Origin: Pseudisothecium myosuroides
Taxonomy: Eukaryota > Streptophyta > Bryopsida > Hypnales > Lembophyllaceae
Assembly: GCA_951799445.1 (NCBI GenBank)
Contig: OX637293.1
Location: 13,082,001-13,146,000, forward strand
Reading direction: 5' to 3'
DNA length: 64,000 nucleotides
Shown here: positions 11,099-23,464 of the stretch, piece by piece
Layout of the letters: each line of letters begins with the position of its first letter
Position numbering within the stretch: the first letter of the stretch is position 1
Made by a program: the position numbers and the translations under genes
The notes under the pieces: generated by a model
Seen by the model: the letters and a program-made list of their open reading frames with translations, nothing else
The model's database searches: none
What the model was told of the DNA's origin: nothing

Positions 11099-12939
11099 CC
11101 CCTAAAGTCCTATTGTCTCAATAGGGAACAAAATGGATTTCACACAAGCTCCTACGGTCTCAATATTTGTTGTGATGCTTTGAATTTTTTTTCAAGATAG
11201 AAAAATACATTAGCTTTCCAAAAATATATTTTCTATTTCAATCAATGCCCAGAAGTAAAAGTTATTATGACACAAAAAAAACAATTTTAGTTCATTGGTC
11301 ATAAAAAATCCCTCAAAAGAACTTAAAATTTGAAAATTTGAAAATTTGTTTCATATAGATTTTATTTTTATTCACATGAGAAGCTTTGATTTATTCCATT
11401 TGGATTTGTGATGTGAAATTCAAGGACAATCTTACTTTTTGAGCACTTAGAACATCTTCTTGAAAAAATAAGTTGTAGGATTCATTTCTGAACTCAATTT
11501 TTACAAATTAAAAAAAATTGTTCATAAGGTTAAAATCTCTTGCTAGAACAATCTCACTGTTGAGATTAGTATGTTTCAATTCCATCTTAGAGCTATTAAC
11601 AATTTAGTTTTCCCTTCAATCTTGAACCTACTACTTAACAATTTTTTAATGAGTGAAAACTAAGTGATTTAAAAAAATTCTAGACTCTCAACACAGTTCT
11701 TCATGATGTAAAATTAGAAATTCAAAATCAGTAGAGTAAAAAATTTAAGTTGAGAAGGTTCAAAACCAAAAAATGCAATTGACCAAGGTGCAAAAAACTT
11801 GCTTCCTTCACTTTAACCCCTAAAGGCCCAAGGCCTTTTTTTTGCCAAAAAACACTCAAAACTGCCATTTCTATAGCAAAGAGTAAAAAAATTTGAAAAA
11901 TTTCTTTTTTTGCACATCTAACCATAGGATCTTACACCTAACTAGTATAAAAAAGTGTAGAATTCTTTTTAGAATTTTTGACCGCATAAATTGCAAGATA
12001 ACTGCATTTAAAGTGAAAAAAACAAGTTTTTTGTACATTGTGGGACTAGATTTTTTGACCTTAAACATTTTTTAACTTAAAATTTTTGCACTACAGAGTT
12101 TGAGCTTTAAATATTTGTAGAGGAGAATCGAATTGAGAGTCTAGGAAAAAAAAAGAATTCAAAAAAACTTAATTATCATTCTTAAAAAAGTTGTTAAGTA
12201 GAAGTAGGTATGGGATAGAAGGAAAATCTAAAATATTAATATCTTTTAGATGGAATTAAAATGTACTAATCTCAATGGTGAGATTGTTTCAGTAAGTAAA
12301 CTAAACCATGAAATTTTTTTTTTGAATAATTTGAAAAGTTGCATTCTAAAATGAATCCTACAAGTTATTTTTTTCAAGAAGATATTCTAATTGTCCAAAA
12401 AACAAGAATGTCCATAACTTTCTTGTAACAAATCCAAATGAAATGAATCAAAGGTTTCCATATGGATAAAAATATAATCTATGAGAAAAAAAATATTAAA
12501 AAAGAAAATCCAAATTTTTGCAAATTTTTTTTTGTTGCCCAGGCTGCCCCACGTTTCTTGTTTTGAGCTTATTTGGTCATAACTGTTGTTCCTGGGCACT
12601 AATTGCCAAAAAAACTATATTCCCACAAAGCTTATCAGTTTTTCTATCTTCAAAAAAAGTTTCAAAAATCACAACAAAAATTCAGCTTGTAGGTACCTGC
12701 CCAAAATCCCATGTGTCCCACAAAGGGACAATGGTCCTTTAGGGGTTAAATGCAAATATCCTGCAATCTACACCATCAAAATTTCTAAAATTTCTTCGAC
12801 ACATTTTTACACTAGTCTAGTATAAGATACTATGGTTAGATAGACAAAACAAACATTTTTTTAAATTTTTTGCTCTTTGCTATGAAAATGGCAGTTTTGA
12901 GTGGTTTTTGATGCAAAAAAGGCCTTGGAACTTTAGGAG
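11099..12939. mobile_element. TTAA-type non-autonomous element (outer), split by a nested copy
   Basis: The left end is CCCCTAAAGTCC (preceded by TTAG, 11095-11098). The right end, complemented, is CTCCTAAAGTTCCAAGG, followed by TTAA (12940-12943). Without the nested insert the element is about 0.91 kb, close to its sibling at 41016-41963, with which it is collinear throughout. No coding capacity. Confidence 0.75.
11817..12745. mobile_element. TTAA-type element nested in the outer element
   Basis: The termini are CCCCTAAAGGCCCAAGGCC (left) and, complemented, CCCCTAAAGGACC (right). TTAA lies on both sides (11813-11816 and 12746-12749). The sibling element at 41016-41963 lacks the insert and reads straight through this site (about 41763-41775), so this is a genuine insertion. 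A closely related copy is at 51735-52656. A TTAA target and C-rich termini are features of piggyBac; Kolobok also uses TTAA. Confidence 0.85.
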
Positions 12940-13461
12940 TTAATGAAACCCGTCTTTGCAATAAATTTGTATGGTTGGATTGCGACAAATGAAGTTCTTT
13001 TTCAGGGGAATCAAGGTCTTAAGAAGAAACATACAATGTTGTAGGATCAATTGTGACCCCCGCCACTAGAGCTCCATTTCTACAATAGACAAAAATACAA
13101 TAAACTACAACATCAATCTCTTCTTTAACCCTTGAACACCGGGTTGGTGACTATAGAAATCATCCCTTTTGGCACAGTATGACATTATCTTCTTTGAAAA
13201 AAACAAAAGTACTCACTAGAGGTCAAACTACTATTCATGATCTTTCCTTTCTACACAAAATTCTGAAGATGTATAGTTGCACCTTTGTCCTCACAAAAAA
13301 AGAATTTGTCATTCATTGACTAGAAAATGGCCGCGGCGTCCTTTATGGGTTAATCTAGAATAATCCAATCTGGACTGAATCGGATGTGCATAATGATCTA
13401 GACTAATCCAAATATTTATAATTTGAACTAACTCAAATGTTTGTAATCCACAAAACATTAA

Positions 13462-13682
13462 ACCAGTCTCACGAAGTGGGACCAGCTGGGTAAAAAGTAG
13501 GAATTGGGGGGATAAATGTAAAAAAAGAGCCCCTTATATTGTGCCGTTTCTGACCTAGGCTTGACATGCACCAAGCTAATTTGGAGTGCAAATATGAATT
13601 CAGAATTTGCAAAAAATAAATTGTGTGAAAAATAAAAAATCCCTGCGTTTTTACCCTGCTGGTCGCACTTCGTGGGAAGGGT
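13462..13682. mobile_element. MITE with GC-rich fold-back arms (13-kb copy)
   Basis: The arms are ...CACGAAGTGGGACCAGC and GCTGGTCGCACTTCGTG..., 16 of 17 pairing. TTAA occurs at both edges (13458-13461 and 13683-13686). The core ('caaatatgaattca' followed by 'atttgcaaaaa', and the 'aaaaagagcccc' block) is shared with the element at 35694-35909, whose arms have a different sequence. Confidence 0.65.
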
Positions 13683-14114
13683 TTAACGTCCTCCATATAA
13701 TCCAGTCTACATAAATACATTTTGTATAAATTACTACAGACTTCAATCTAGAATTTGGTCTTGACTGCTACATTATTCATGAATCTAGACTATTTTAGTC
13801 AACATCCAATCAAATTCCGTCAACTTCGGAATCCAGAATTGATCAACAAATCATTTCAATTTCCTATATCTAAACCCTAATCCACTTTCATTTGTTTCAA
13901 AAACAAAAAACAAAAACAATAAGTGAAATTAAGGCATATACTTGCATCATAGATTCCTATTCTAGAATCAACGAGGGTCCTACATTTGGTGGGTATTAGG
14001 TTAGCGGTTGGTATTGGGTATGTCTACCTTAACCTTAAATGACAAGACAACAATTGAACATGTTTTGTTTACTTCCATTTAAAGAATCAAAGGATCCCAA
14101 CTTGAATATGAATA

Positions 14115-14637
14115 TAAGAGCATCCCTAATGGGACTGGTATATTGGCCCTCTAAATGTATTTCTAAATTTTGAACGGTATGTAATTAGAACTTGAAATTT
14201 ATATCATTGGAAGCGCATCCAAAAGCACTCCGAGTAGGTACAAAAATATTCAAATTTAGACATTGGACAACCACTTCAAAAGCAAGGTAAAAGTCTAAAA
14301 TTATAGAGGTCCTGGCATATCTCAATTACCCATGTAAAATGTGGCCATTTACCTTCTACATTTGGCCACATTTGGAGGGTCAATGGCCAAATTTGGAGGG
14401 TCAATGACCACATTTTGCATTGGTAAACGGGATATGCCAAGACCTCTATATTTTCAGACTTTTGCCTTGCTTTTGAAGTGGTTGTCCAATGTCTCAATTT
14501 AAATTTTCTTGTACCTACTTGGAGTGCTTTTGGATGCGCTTCCAATGATATAAATTTCAAGTTCTAATTACATACCGTTCAAAATTTAGAAATACATTTA
14601 GAGGGCCAATATACCAGTCCCACTACGGATGCTCTTA
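14115..14637. mobile_element. Long-inverted-repeat MITE, TAAGAGCATCC termini
   Basis: The element is 523 bp with arms of about 200 bp, ending TAAGAGCATCCCTAATGGG and its near-complement, bounded by TA (14113-14114 and 14638-14639). The central part carries short tandem 'cacatttggagggtcaatggc' variants. The arms differ at only scattered positions, so it could form a long hairpin RNA if transcribed. Confidence 0.75.
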
Positions 14638-14944
14638 TAGCATTCAATAAGATTCTCCTTAATTATATTTTTTCAAAATACTAGGGGCCAGAAATGGACT
14701 AACAATAAAGCAGATAAAGCAAGATTCGAGGTACAAACTGCACCTAGCACATAAAGATCTTTTGTAACGGGCGATGTCTTTTGCTAGATGAGCTTCAACA
14801 TTCTTTTGTATATTCATTGGATTTGATGCAACAAAAGTGGACGTATTGTGTGCGCAATCTTGTAGTTGATTAATCAAGAATAACTCCTCTCAAAAACTTA
14901 AAAGGTACTTGTAGAAAGTCTTTGCATGTTCCGCCAAACACCAA

Positions 14945-15795
14945 AGGTGGTAACAATGGTTGCATGATGTTAGCACGTAGTCAAAGCATTTATACTAGAG
15001 GCAACAGATTGGGCAACATATAGGGCAAGCATTCAAGGTATAGATCTTAGTAATAGGCATTGTTGGGCTATTAGAGATTGGTGCAAGGAAAAAAAATCCC
15101 CACTGCTCTTGTTCATGAGCTGTAGTTGCTATTCCATCGAATCTATAAGTTCCTACAATGACATGATTTTCTGAGCAAGCTCTTTCTCATGGGCATGCCT
15201 AATCTCCAATTCACTCTCTAAGATTACAATTGTAGAATTTCACTCACTAGTAACTTTACTAGAGCCCTTGTTTGTTCATTTACTATCTATCGTTTCCGAA
15301 ACTACAAAGCTTCTACAATGGTCTGGTCATACAACAATTGCTCTTGTTCATCTCAATGTATGCAATTTTTCCTAAAATAAAGGCTCTCTCTTCCATCCAT
15401 GTACATAAGGCAAACTCCTCACTTATAACCTTTTTTTTTTCAACTCATTATTTGTGATCATTGCTTCCTGGTCTGACTTCATCAACTTTGCTTTGTGGAA
15501 TTTGTCCTTCGATGCCTCGCTCTACAAAATGTTCTTTGCAAGGGAGTTCTCACAAGATTAAACCAAATTAGACCTCTCTTTAATCACTCCCGCCATCACC
15601 TTGACATCTTCTTTCATCCAAGAAGAGGATTTCAATGCCGAACAACCTTTCTCCACTAATTGTTTTTCTATTGTGGAGCCTTGTACTACATCAACAAACT
15701 TTCTTTTTACTGACAAATTCAACTCACTTGGAAAATCTACCATACCCTCCTCGACTAGTTCCTCTGTCACTATAGCGCTAGTGTGCTCAAATGTT
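14945..15795 (-). pseudogene. Degraded coiled-coil / zinc-finger-like protein gene
   Basis: Read on the minus strand from the TIR element at 15796 towards 14945. One frame gives FEHTSAIVTEELVEEGMVDF, then a long charged, coiled-coil-like stretch (NSLAKNIL, SEASKDKFHKAKLMKSDQ, and near 15235-15180 ELEIRHAHEKELAQKIMSL). It is interrupted by stops, for example at 15558. In another frame at about 15033-14941 follows a Cys/His-rich segment beginning NACPICCPICC with SCNHCYHLWCLAEHAK, resembling a RING-like C-x2-C / C-x2-H-x-C zinc-binding end. Stops and frameshifts show it is not functional. The family is unknown to me; I do not assign a function. Weak coding-like reading continues upstream of the transposon to about 16610. 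Confidence 0.5.
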
Positions 15796-16541
15796 GGGTC
15801 GTTGCAAGAAAGGGTGTTCAAAAAGCGTAGCGTTTTCCACAAGACTCATTTTTTCTTTCGAGAGGGCTTTAAAATTAGAAATTCAATTTTTTTTAAATGT
15901 AAAAAATATGTTTAATGTACATACCTTTAAGAAGAAGGTACCCTAGGAAGGAAAAGCTTAGAAAAATTCTCTAAGTAGGCGAACTAGAAAAACCCTAAAT
16001 CTCATGAAAATAGGACCGGTCACTGTAATTTCACATTTTAATTTGTAAAAAATAGGAAAATAATTTTTTTCAAAAATTAAAAATTGTCGATTTGGAAAGA
16101 GTTCATAGTGATGAGAGTTCACCAAAAAATCAATCTTAAAACCATCTTCATTGTTCAGAAAGTGCGCGCAATGAGAGTGTTGTTTGCACTCATGTGGAGG
16201 ATACAAAGTAATTTATTTTTAGATTTCCTTTGGTAGGAATATAATTTCCTACTATGCAAATAGACCATGAAAATTTCAGCTCTAGATCATTAAATTTGGG
16301 GACTCCTAACGTAGTAAAAACCCTAAACCTTACACTGTGACATATTAGCAAAAATGATTTTTAAATATAAAATGATTTTTTTTTAATTTCTAAAAAATAA
16401 GTGATCTGATTACCATCAAGTTAGTCATCTCCAAAAAAAATTTCATGTTCATTGAACTTGTGCATCAGAAGTTATAGAAGAAAACAAAAAAGTCACTCCC
16501 ATTGTGACGGGAAATAGGACCACCCTTTCTTGCAATGACCC
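15796..16541. mobile_element. TIR element with 4-bp TSD, GGGTC(A/G)TTGCAAGAA family
   Basis: The terminal repeats are GGGTCGTTGCAAGAAAGG (left) and, complemented, GGGTCATTGCAAGAAAGG (right). TGTT flanks both sides (15792-15795 and 16542-16545). A collinear second copy is at 46279-47019 with a different 4-bp duplication. Non-coding. It interrupts the coiled-coil pseudogene. Superfamily uncertain; Sola or Chapaev are candidates because of the 4-bp TSD. Confidence 0.75.
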
Positions 16542-16753
16542 TGTTATCTTCCAATTGTTGATAAGCAAACCACTCCTTCATTTTTCTTCTTACTTCTATC
16601 CACACAACTTAATCCTTTTTTTCTTACAGAAGGTCTCTTGGAACTTACATTGGTTGTTTTTCATTTGACACCAATCCACCTTCTTGCCAAGGCTCATCAA
16701 AATCAAACCACGGGCAAATTGTAGAATTAGTTCTTTATTAGGTATCTCTCTAA

Positions 16754-16907
16754 ATGAGCAATTTCATTAAAATGGCGGTATTCCAAGTGCCACTTTGACG
16801 GTGTGCCATTTTCACTATCTAAAAGAGGTATAGATTTCAGAACGGCCATTCTGAACTGTTTTCATGCCATTTTAAAAGAATATCGTCATTTTAATGAAAT
16901 TGCCCAT
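16754..16907. mobile_element. Small MITE, 154 bp
   Basis: Inverted ends of about 24 bp: ATGAGCAATTTCATTAAAAT and its complement near 16884-16907. TSD not clear. Non-coding. Confidence 0.6.
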
Positions 16908-18375
16908 CTAGACTCATAAACCCTCCTAAAAAACTACGGAGGGCATCTTGCTCCAATAGAGTGGTTTTAGCATTGTATTTCCAACTACTTTTGCTTATAC
17001 ATCACCCAATGTACTTGTTATTTAAGCTCTCGGGGACCTTGTCTTTGATATTTGCTACCAAAATACTCCCATCCAAAACACCTTCCACCCTAAAGAATTG
17101 ACTCTCTATCTATACATTGTGTTGCTATGTCCATTTGTCCCCCATATGTTGCTATGCACCGTTCTACAAATCTTCAACAACTAGACTAAACACAAGGAAG
17201 ATCCAAAAAAATTGAGCGCCTCTTTACTACCATCCTAAGATTTTAAGAAACACCTCTCTGTCTCAACTAAACTGGAAAATGACTCAAGAAACAAAGGCAC
17301 ATGCTTTGCAACCATTCTCTAATAACCCTAAAACCTTCAAAAGCCCATAAAACTAATTCTTCAACTTCAAAATTTCAATATCTCTTGAACTAAAGAAAAC
17401 TCTCACTACCGCAAAAGGCAAAGCATCTACTTTAAGCTAGAATCCATGCACGTCAAACCAATCAACAACTATTCAATTAGATAAATCTTAACATGCATAG
17501 CAACACATGGGGACAAATGGACATAGCTCTACGTCATGCCTTGCTTCAAATAGGATTTTACCTTCTAAGTACGGACTAACACAATGAAACTTGCGCAACA
17601 CAATGATGCATGCAAGATCAATGAACCAACAGACAAGTCAGGTCTCAAAGTGTGCAAAGTGTAAATACAAAGAAGAAAGATAAGAAAATTGAAGGAAAAA
17701 ATAGGTCATTAAGATGTCAAAAATGGCGGGACAAGGTCACATTGAGCACCAAATAAAAATGAAGGACTTTGAAAAATTAGAATTACCTACAAACCGCGCC
17801 ATCTAGACCCGGATTCCATCTACTAATGATGATGTATGAAGGGGAAGTGACCAGTCAATTCCAAATATCTAGATAGTCATGTACTATATGCCCAGATTAG
17901 ACCTACATCCTAAACTTGTGAAAGAATCAATTGAGAATGTGGAAAAATCCATAGTGGAGTATATGCCGCCACATTTTAAATAGAAGCTATAAATGGGCAC
18001 TTACACTACTATGGATGAAGGTCAATGAGCATGTAATTGAACAAGGTTTTATACTAGTGAAGGCAAAGATATATTCTTCTTCAAGGCCATACCTACTCTG
18101 TTTTATAAATTGGGACTTTTGAATTGTTTTTTCTCCTTGGTCAACAAGGACTTGGAAAATAGGGCATTCAATATTGATTGAGCTCAAAAAACGTGTGAAG
18201 CACAACATTAGAAAGGTGTTGGATGCCAAGAGGGCAAAGCAATCTGTCGACGTTGCTCGGCCATCTATAACAAGTCTACTACTAGATGCCACTTTGTACC
18301 AAGTAGTGCTTGGTTTTAGGTAGAACAACCAACTACAACACCAACCTTGGCATCAACTTTCTGAGCTCTAATCAA
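16908..18375. other. Intergenic DNA, nothing firmly recognised
   Basis: No convincing gene. The open frame at 17987-18328 (minus) and its complement are unlike any family I know and lack coding character. Sequence is AT-rich. Confidence 0.35.
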
Positions 18376-18933
18376 GACTATAAGAAACCCATGTTTTTTT
18401 ATGTCCGCCCTTTGACGCCCAATGTTTAACAAAACATCAAGATGTCAAAGGGCAAATGGCATGTCAAGGTAGATTTTTGTAAATATTGTGGTTGATTCTG
18501 GCAGATTAGTGTGAAAACAAGTTGAAGTTGTCATTGACGTTGACGTTTTACTTGACATAATTAAAGACAGGATGATGTTTGAGGGCGGACAACGGACGTC
18601 CAAAAAAACAATGCTTGCCATGTCAATAACCAAAGCCATTTTTACTATGGGTAAGCCTATGGAAATTATTGCAGTCTAAAATAAAACGCTTATCCGAGGT
18701 GAAAAGGCACCCAAATGTCAAACGTTGAAAAAAAAAAAGATGACGTAAATACTAACGTGTCATCCGACATGGCATGCATGTCATGTTCGAGTGTCATCTC
18801 TGATGTTTTTGCTATATCAATCTTGATGCAATGTTTTGGACGTCTATGTTAACATACACAAAGTCACAGACACCCCACACAACATTCCAAAGCAAAATCA
18901 AGATGTCAGAAAAAACACAATTTTTTTCTAGTG
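18376..18933. mobile_element. Degenerate short CACTA-type element
   Basis: The right end, complemented, is CACTAGAAAAAAATTGTG and the left end is GACTATAAGAAACCCATG, clearly related to the ends of the 7768-10498 element. GATGTC-type subterminal motifs and a variant of the CATGGCATGC palindrome (about 18767-18777) are present. Flanks CAA and TAA match at two of three bases. Confidence 0.65.
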
Positions 18934-19008
18934 TAAGAGAGTTTGTTGGATGCTCTCACATTTTATTAGTCTACATCCTTCATGTGTATATTTTAAAAAA
19001 CAAAGGCT

Positions 19009-20854
19009 TCAATGTTGAGGTCCAAAATGTAGTTTCATTCCATTTGAGCCAATGATAGCTACATATGTTTGCATCAAAGTACCTATAGTGACAACAGTAG
19101 TTGTAAAATACGACAATGGAATCCATGGTCTAGAGCAAAATTTCATCTTGAACTCAAATTGATATTGGTTTCTTCTCCTTTTTGTGTAGTTGCTCACAGC
19201 GGTCATTGTCATGAAAAAGTTGTTGTTGATGTAAGGCTTTGTAATATTGGAATTTATGCGTTTCCACCTATAAAAAAAAATATCATGTGAACCAACTTAC
19301 ACCAATAAAATACCCTGGATTTCTCTAATAGAATGACATCTCATGGAATCCTCATCAAACCTCCAATAAAATTTGTATAACATCTAGCAGCATATTGCAA
19401 GTGTCTGTCAGACCTTTTGAGTGTTTTGTGGACAACAAAGTTGCAAAGATATAGCTCAGTTGCATCGCGTACTCGAAGAAAAAGAATTGACAAGCAACCA
19501 TTTTTAAATGCAATGTCTTCAAAGCAAGTGAACTCTTTGTCCTTTATTGTCACCTCACATGCCTCTAAATCAATATTTGAATATCTTTGAGGACTATATT
19601 TAATATGAGTTGCTCCCAAACTCTCCATGTCTTTGGTTTCATGGCTCCAAGAAGTTGTACTATAGTGGAAGTATAGTTGTCGCATTGGACGGACTATCTG
19701 CTCAAACTGTCCGGGATGTCTAGTGACCCTAACCCATGCTATGACTACTTTAAGGTAGTCAAATTGTCTGTCTGGTCCATCTAAACCATCCAATATGTCC
19801 GCCCATTCAAGACATCCGGTGATCCTAACTCGCCTGATGTAACAACAATAAGTGAAGGTATATAATATGGTGCCTAATAGTGTGGCTTTTGTTGGATATT
19901 AGAAGTTGACGTCACTCAAAGCCATGAGATTTTGAGACAACAAAGGGTTTACCTTCTTGATGAAGTGTTTGTAGAAAATATCTGCTTAAAATCTGCAAGC
20001 TCATCTACTAGTTGATGAATCTTCAAAGTGAGCTCCAAAACCTTGTTCAATGGTCATTCAAGGTTAGTTCCAAATATTGATGTTGCTAGAAGGTATGGAA
20101 TGCATTAGATCATTGTAATTTAGCATTAATTTAAACCTTTAATTGGTGCCATTCCATTAAAATGGTGTAGTAGACCCAAGTTCATAATTCCAACAATTTC
20201 GTTAAATTCGAGGTATTTCTATACAAGGTACCTTTGGAGAACGCATGTTCTAAACCAAAATCTATACCCATCCTTTATTTAAGACAATTATTTATAAGTC
20301 ACATCTTGTGTGGGCGTCAAGAAGCATGAGAATTTTAAAAAAAATTGATGATTCATGTCAGTACAATCAAATTCAATTGAATAGCTAGACAAGTCAAAGT
20401 TTCAAGCACACATGTTATTACCTTACAATGTGCAAGACCAAAGCAATTTTAGAAATATTTTTGGAAAAATTGATGGACTCTGCCACCAGTGACCTAGTGG
20501 AAAGCGTTGAATCAACTTCTAGCACCTCTGAAAGTTATTAAACTTTCATCCAAGTGACGTTGGAGGTGTGTCATGCACTCAATTTGCTTAGTGATATGCT
20601 TAAACTCAGTGGTAGAAGTCTAATGCGTATGGCCTCAATCCTAGACCAAAATAGTTTTCACTCACTAACCTTTCCAATCTAATTGATTTTGAAGGCAACC
20701 TTGGGCTCCTTTGTACTATACCTCCAAGACAAATTGGTATAAATTCAGAGCTCTCTCGGAGGTAGAATTGAACAAACAATGGTGGAAATCGCATCATTTG
20801 TAATGGGATCGATCGACCGACAAGAGCGCTATTGGAATAAAAACCTCTGGCCAA
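19009..20854 (-). pseudogene. DUF247 (UPF0481) membrane-protein pseudogene
   Basis: The minus-strand reading at 19341-19793 gives ESLGATHIKYSP, FEDIAFKNGCLSILFLRVRD and YTNFIGGLMRIP, matching the C-terminal half of plant DUF247 proteins (the SATELxxAGVKF..., FxDIxFxNGxLxIPxL and LInTxEDV motifs). A TGA at 19341-19343 sits where that family has the acidic residue before DV. Downstream, about 19009-19275 encodes WKRINSN, then FKMKFCSRPWIPLSYFTTTV and VTIGTLMQTYVAIIG, the expected basic stretch, FSxPW motif and C-terminal transmembrane helix. Upstream, 20606-20854 reads PPLFVQFYLRESSEFIPICL, perhaps the diverged N-terminal block. Stops and frame changes separate the parts. DUF247 proteins are plant membrane-anchored proteins, some linked to self-incompatibility and growth control; nothing here suggests activity. 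The N-terminal part is uncertain. Confidence 0.6.
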
Positions 20855-21119
20855 CTAAGTCCTTCAACTTAAAATTTTGCTAAAAAACTTCTGCCAATGC
20901 TTGTCTCGCAAAGCCGTGCTAAAGATCCTTGACGAGATGGGTGGAACTTTCAAACCAAACTATGCGTTTGAATCATGCCCATCACCTTTCACATCCAACA
21001 AAACTTTACTAAAGAATTAAAAAATAACGGGAATCAAGATACAAAGTATTATTATTTTTATTTATTTTTTCATCCAAACCTCCCATATTATAGGTATTTT
21101 ATCCTAATAGCTCTAAAGT

Positions 21120-22085
21120 ATTTTACTGTCTTTACTCATGCTATAGTACTAGTAGGGTTGTATGTTCCAATTGTGTATTTGTGTGTTGAATATGAGAGAG
21201 TAATACTTTATCTATTTGAAACTAGTGGCTTATTGGAAGAAGAGACCAATGCAATAGGTCAATTTGATAAATTGAAGGGAATTGTTTTTTGATGGTGGGG
21301 AAATGTGTGCATGCCAGAATGGCCTTTATTTGTATGCAGAGTATGTCTCGGTAGAATTTAGCTCGCAGACACAATTTGTAAGGGTAAATGGAAGGTAGGA
21401 CAGTGGATAGTGATGGGGTTGTCATAAAAGTTACTTGCATTCCTGAGTGTAACATCTTGATTGTGGATGCAAAAAAAATAATTTGCATATTTTTTGAACA
21501 ATTTTATTAAGACAATGAATACATAATACTTTAATGTAGGATTTTATATAGCAGAGGAGGTCGTGCAACCAAAAGTTTGTTTGATGTATATTACAAAGGA
21601 GACAAGTAATTGTAAAATATTAAATCAGCCAAAATAGGTGTAAGACTTGTGTAAAAATTTGATAAATATAGAATGTATTGTTAATTTGAATTTGCAAGGT
21701 TGCAACTAATTAAATGGAGTATTTCACTTTGATTGGTATGAATTTTCAAAGTTAGATGAATTTGTGATTAACTTCCAATCTCTACATCTCTTAAACCTCT
21801 AATTTTTGAATTGATTAATATATTGAATTTGTAGGGTGCATTCTATTGATTACTACTTATAAGGTTATAGGAATTCAAAGGATATCTCTTATGTTGTTTA
21901 TGTTTTATACTAGTTGGTCTAAAATGATCAAGGATTTGAGCTTTTGGATTGGATATTTTATTCAAGTGTTTAGAATGTAGTATAATGATCCAATCACCAA
22001 TAGTTCTTATCATAGAATTCAAAATCTAACTTCTAAAATGTATTCAAAATTAAAGTCTAAAATTTAAAATAAGACAATATTTAAT
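21120..22085 (+). repeat. Dispersed repeat, second copy of the 6040-7010 unit
   Basis: Same landmarks and orientation as the copy at 6040-7010, moderately diverged. Non-coding. Confidence 0.55.
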
Positions 22086-23464
22086 AATTACATACCTATT
22101 TCTTAAATGCAAACCTTTTCTACATTCTTAGCTCAAAAACTACTAAATTTTATAATTAAATCCTATCAGCCCATACAATCATTTTGATGTCGCTCTCTAA
22201 CTTTAGGTAGCATTTTTAGGTGGTAAATTTTTTTCCTAATTTTTTTCCCCATAGTATAGGTCTTTTTAAAATTGAAATGTTTGTTGTTTAACTTTAATAA
22301 TGAAGAAATGAAAGTACTAAAAAAAATTCACTAGAAGAAAGTAATGATGCTTTCATTATCAAATTTTAGATCATTTTTTTTGCTAATTACAATACAATGA
22401 AATATCAGAAATTCATAGAATAGCTTTGTTAATTAATATAATAAATAGTATATTTAGTGAATTATGAAAGTAATAAGCTTTTAAACTGAATTGAAAAATA
22501 TTTAGAAAAATTTATCAAATTTAATCACCTGTAAATCATTTCAATTGATGATGCATTACTTCATGAGCTGCTGAAGCTAAGCAACTTCACACTGAAAGCA
22601 AATCCTTCAAAAGCTAAAGCTAGAGTCAATATTTAGAAAATTGCATTTTAGAGTACTTGATTGTAAAATGTTGTACTTTATGGAATTGTACAAAATACAA
22701 GTGCACTAGGTAGTGATAAGGTATGCTAATTTTAATATCCAGTAGTACACTTTGCAACAAATATGCATTACAAAACATGCAATTGCATTGATTGTGTATT
22801 ACTTAGTAATCTCTTCATAATACCTTCCATACAAAGATCAAAGCAATTTTTTTCTCCATTGATTGAGGCTAATTTGGACATGAAACTAGACATTCTAACC
22901 TTTCAAATAACAGACTCCAAATCATACATAAAATTTTGTCTTAAATTCTTGTTGACTTCAACATTAGAAAACAAAATTCAAATACAATTCAAGGTATTGG
23001 CTTATACACACCTCTAGCATTGACTTAAGCACATAATTCAAGACCATAAGGTAATTCCTAATTTCTAAACATCAATTTTACAATGTACACAAAAACAAAA
23101 CATCCAAATTACATTTGCACACACAATCAATATGCAACCACATATTATCATGCAATTATACACATTGTGGTATATCAATGTCATATTTGTTTATTAATAG
23201 TGTACATTATCATATTTAAAGATCTTCTATAACTTTGATTGAAGCAATTCTTGGATGCATTGCAAGATTTCTAACACATCCATCCAATTTGTACAAAGTT
23301 CTAGATTTGGATTGATTCTAGGTTACTCTAAATCACATGCTTAAAGTGACCACTTTGGGCTCCTCTAGGATCTAAAAAGGTTAAGCTACCACCACATCAC
23401 ACAAAATTGTCTACAAACAAGTTCACCTAATTAGCACTGCCAAGCGTTTAGCCGTCGCTAGGGG
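22086..23464. other. Intergenic AT-rich DNA, nothing recognised
   Basis: No protein, RNA gene or transposon terminus identified. An open frame at 22763-23017 has no recognisable similarity. Confidence 0.4.

Noticed and set aside
17987..18328. Open frame of 113 codons
   Set aside because: No recognisable motifs on either strand and no coding character; left as unassigned intergenic DNA.
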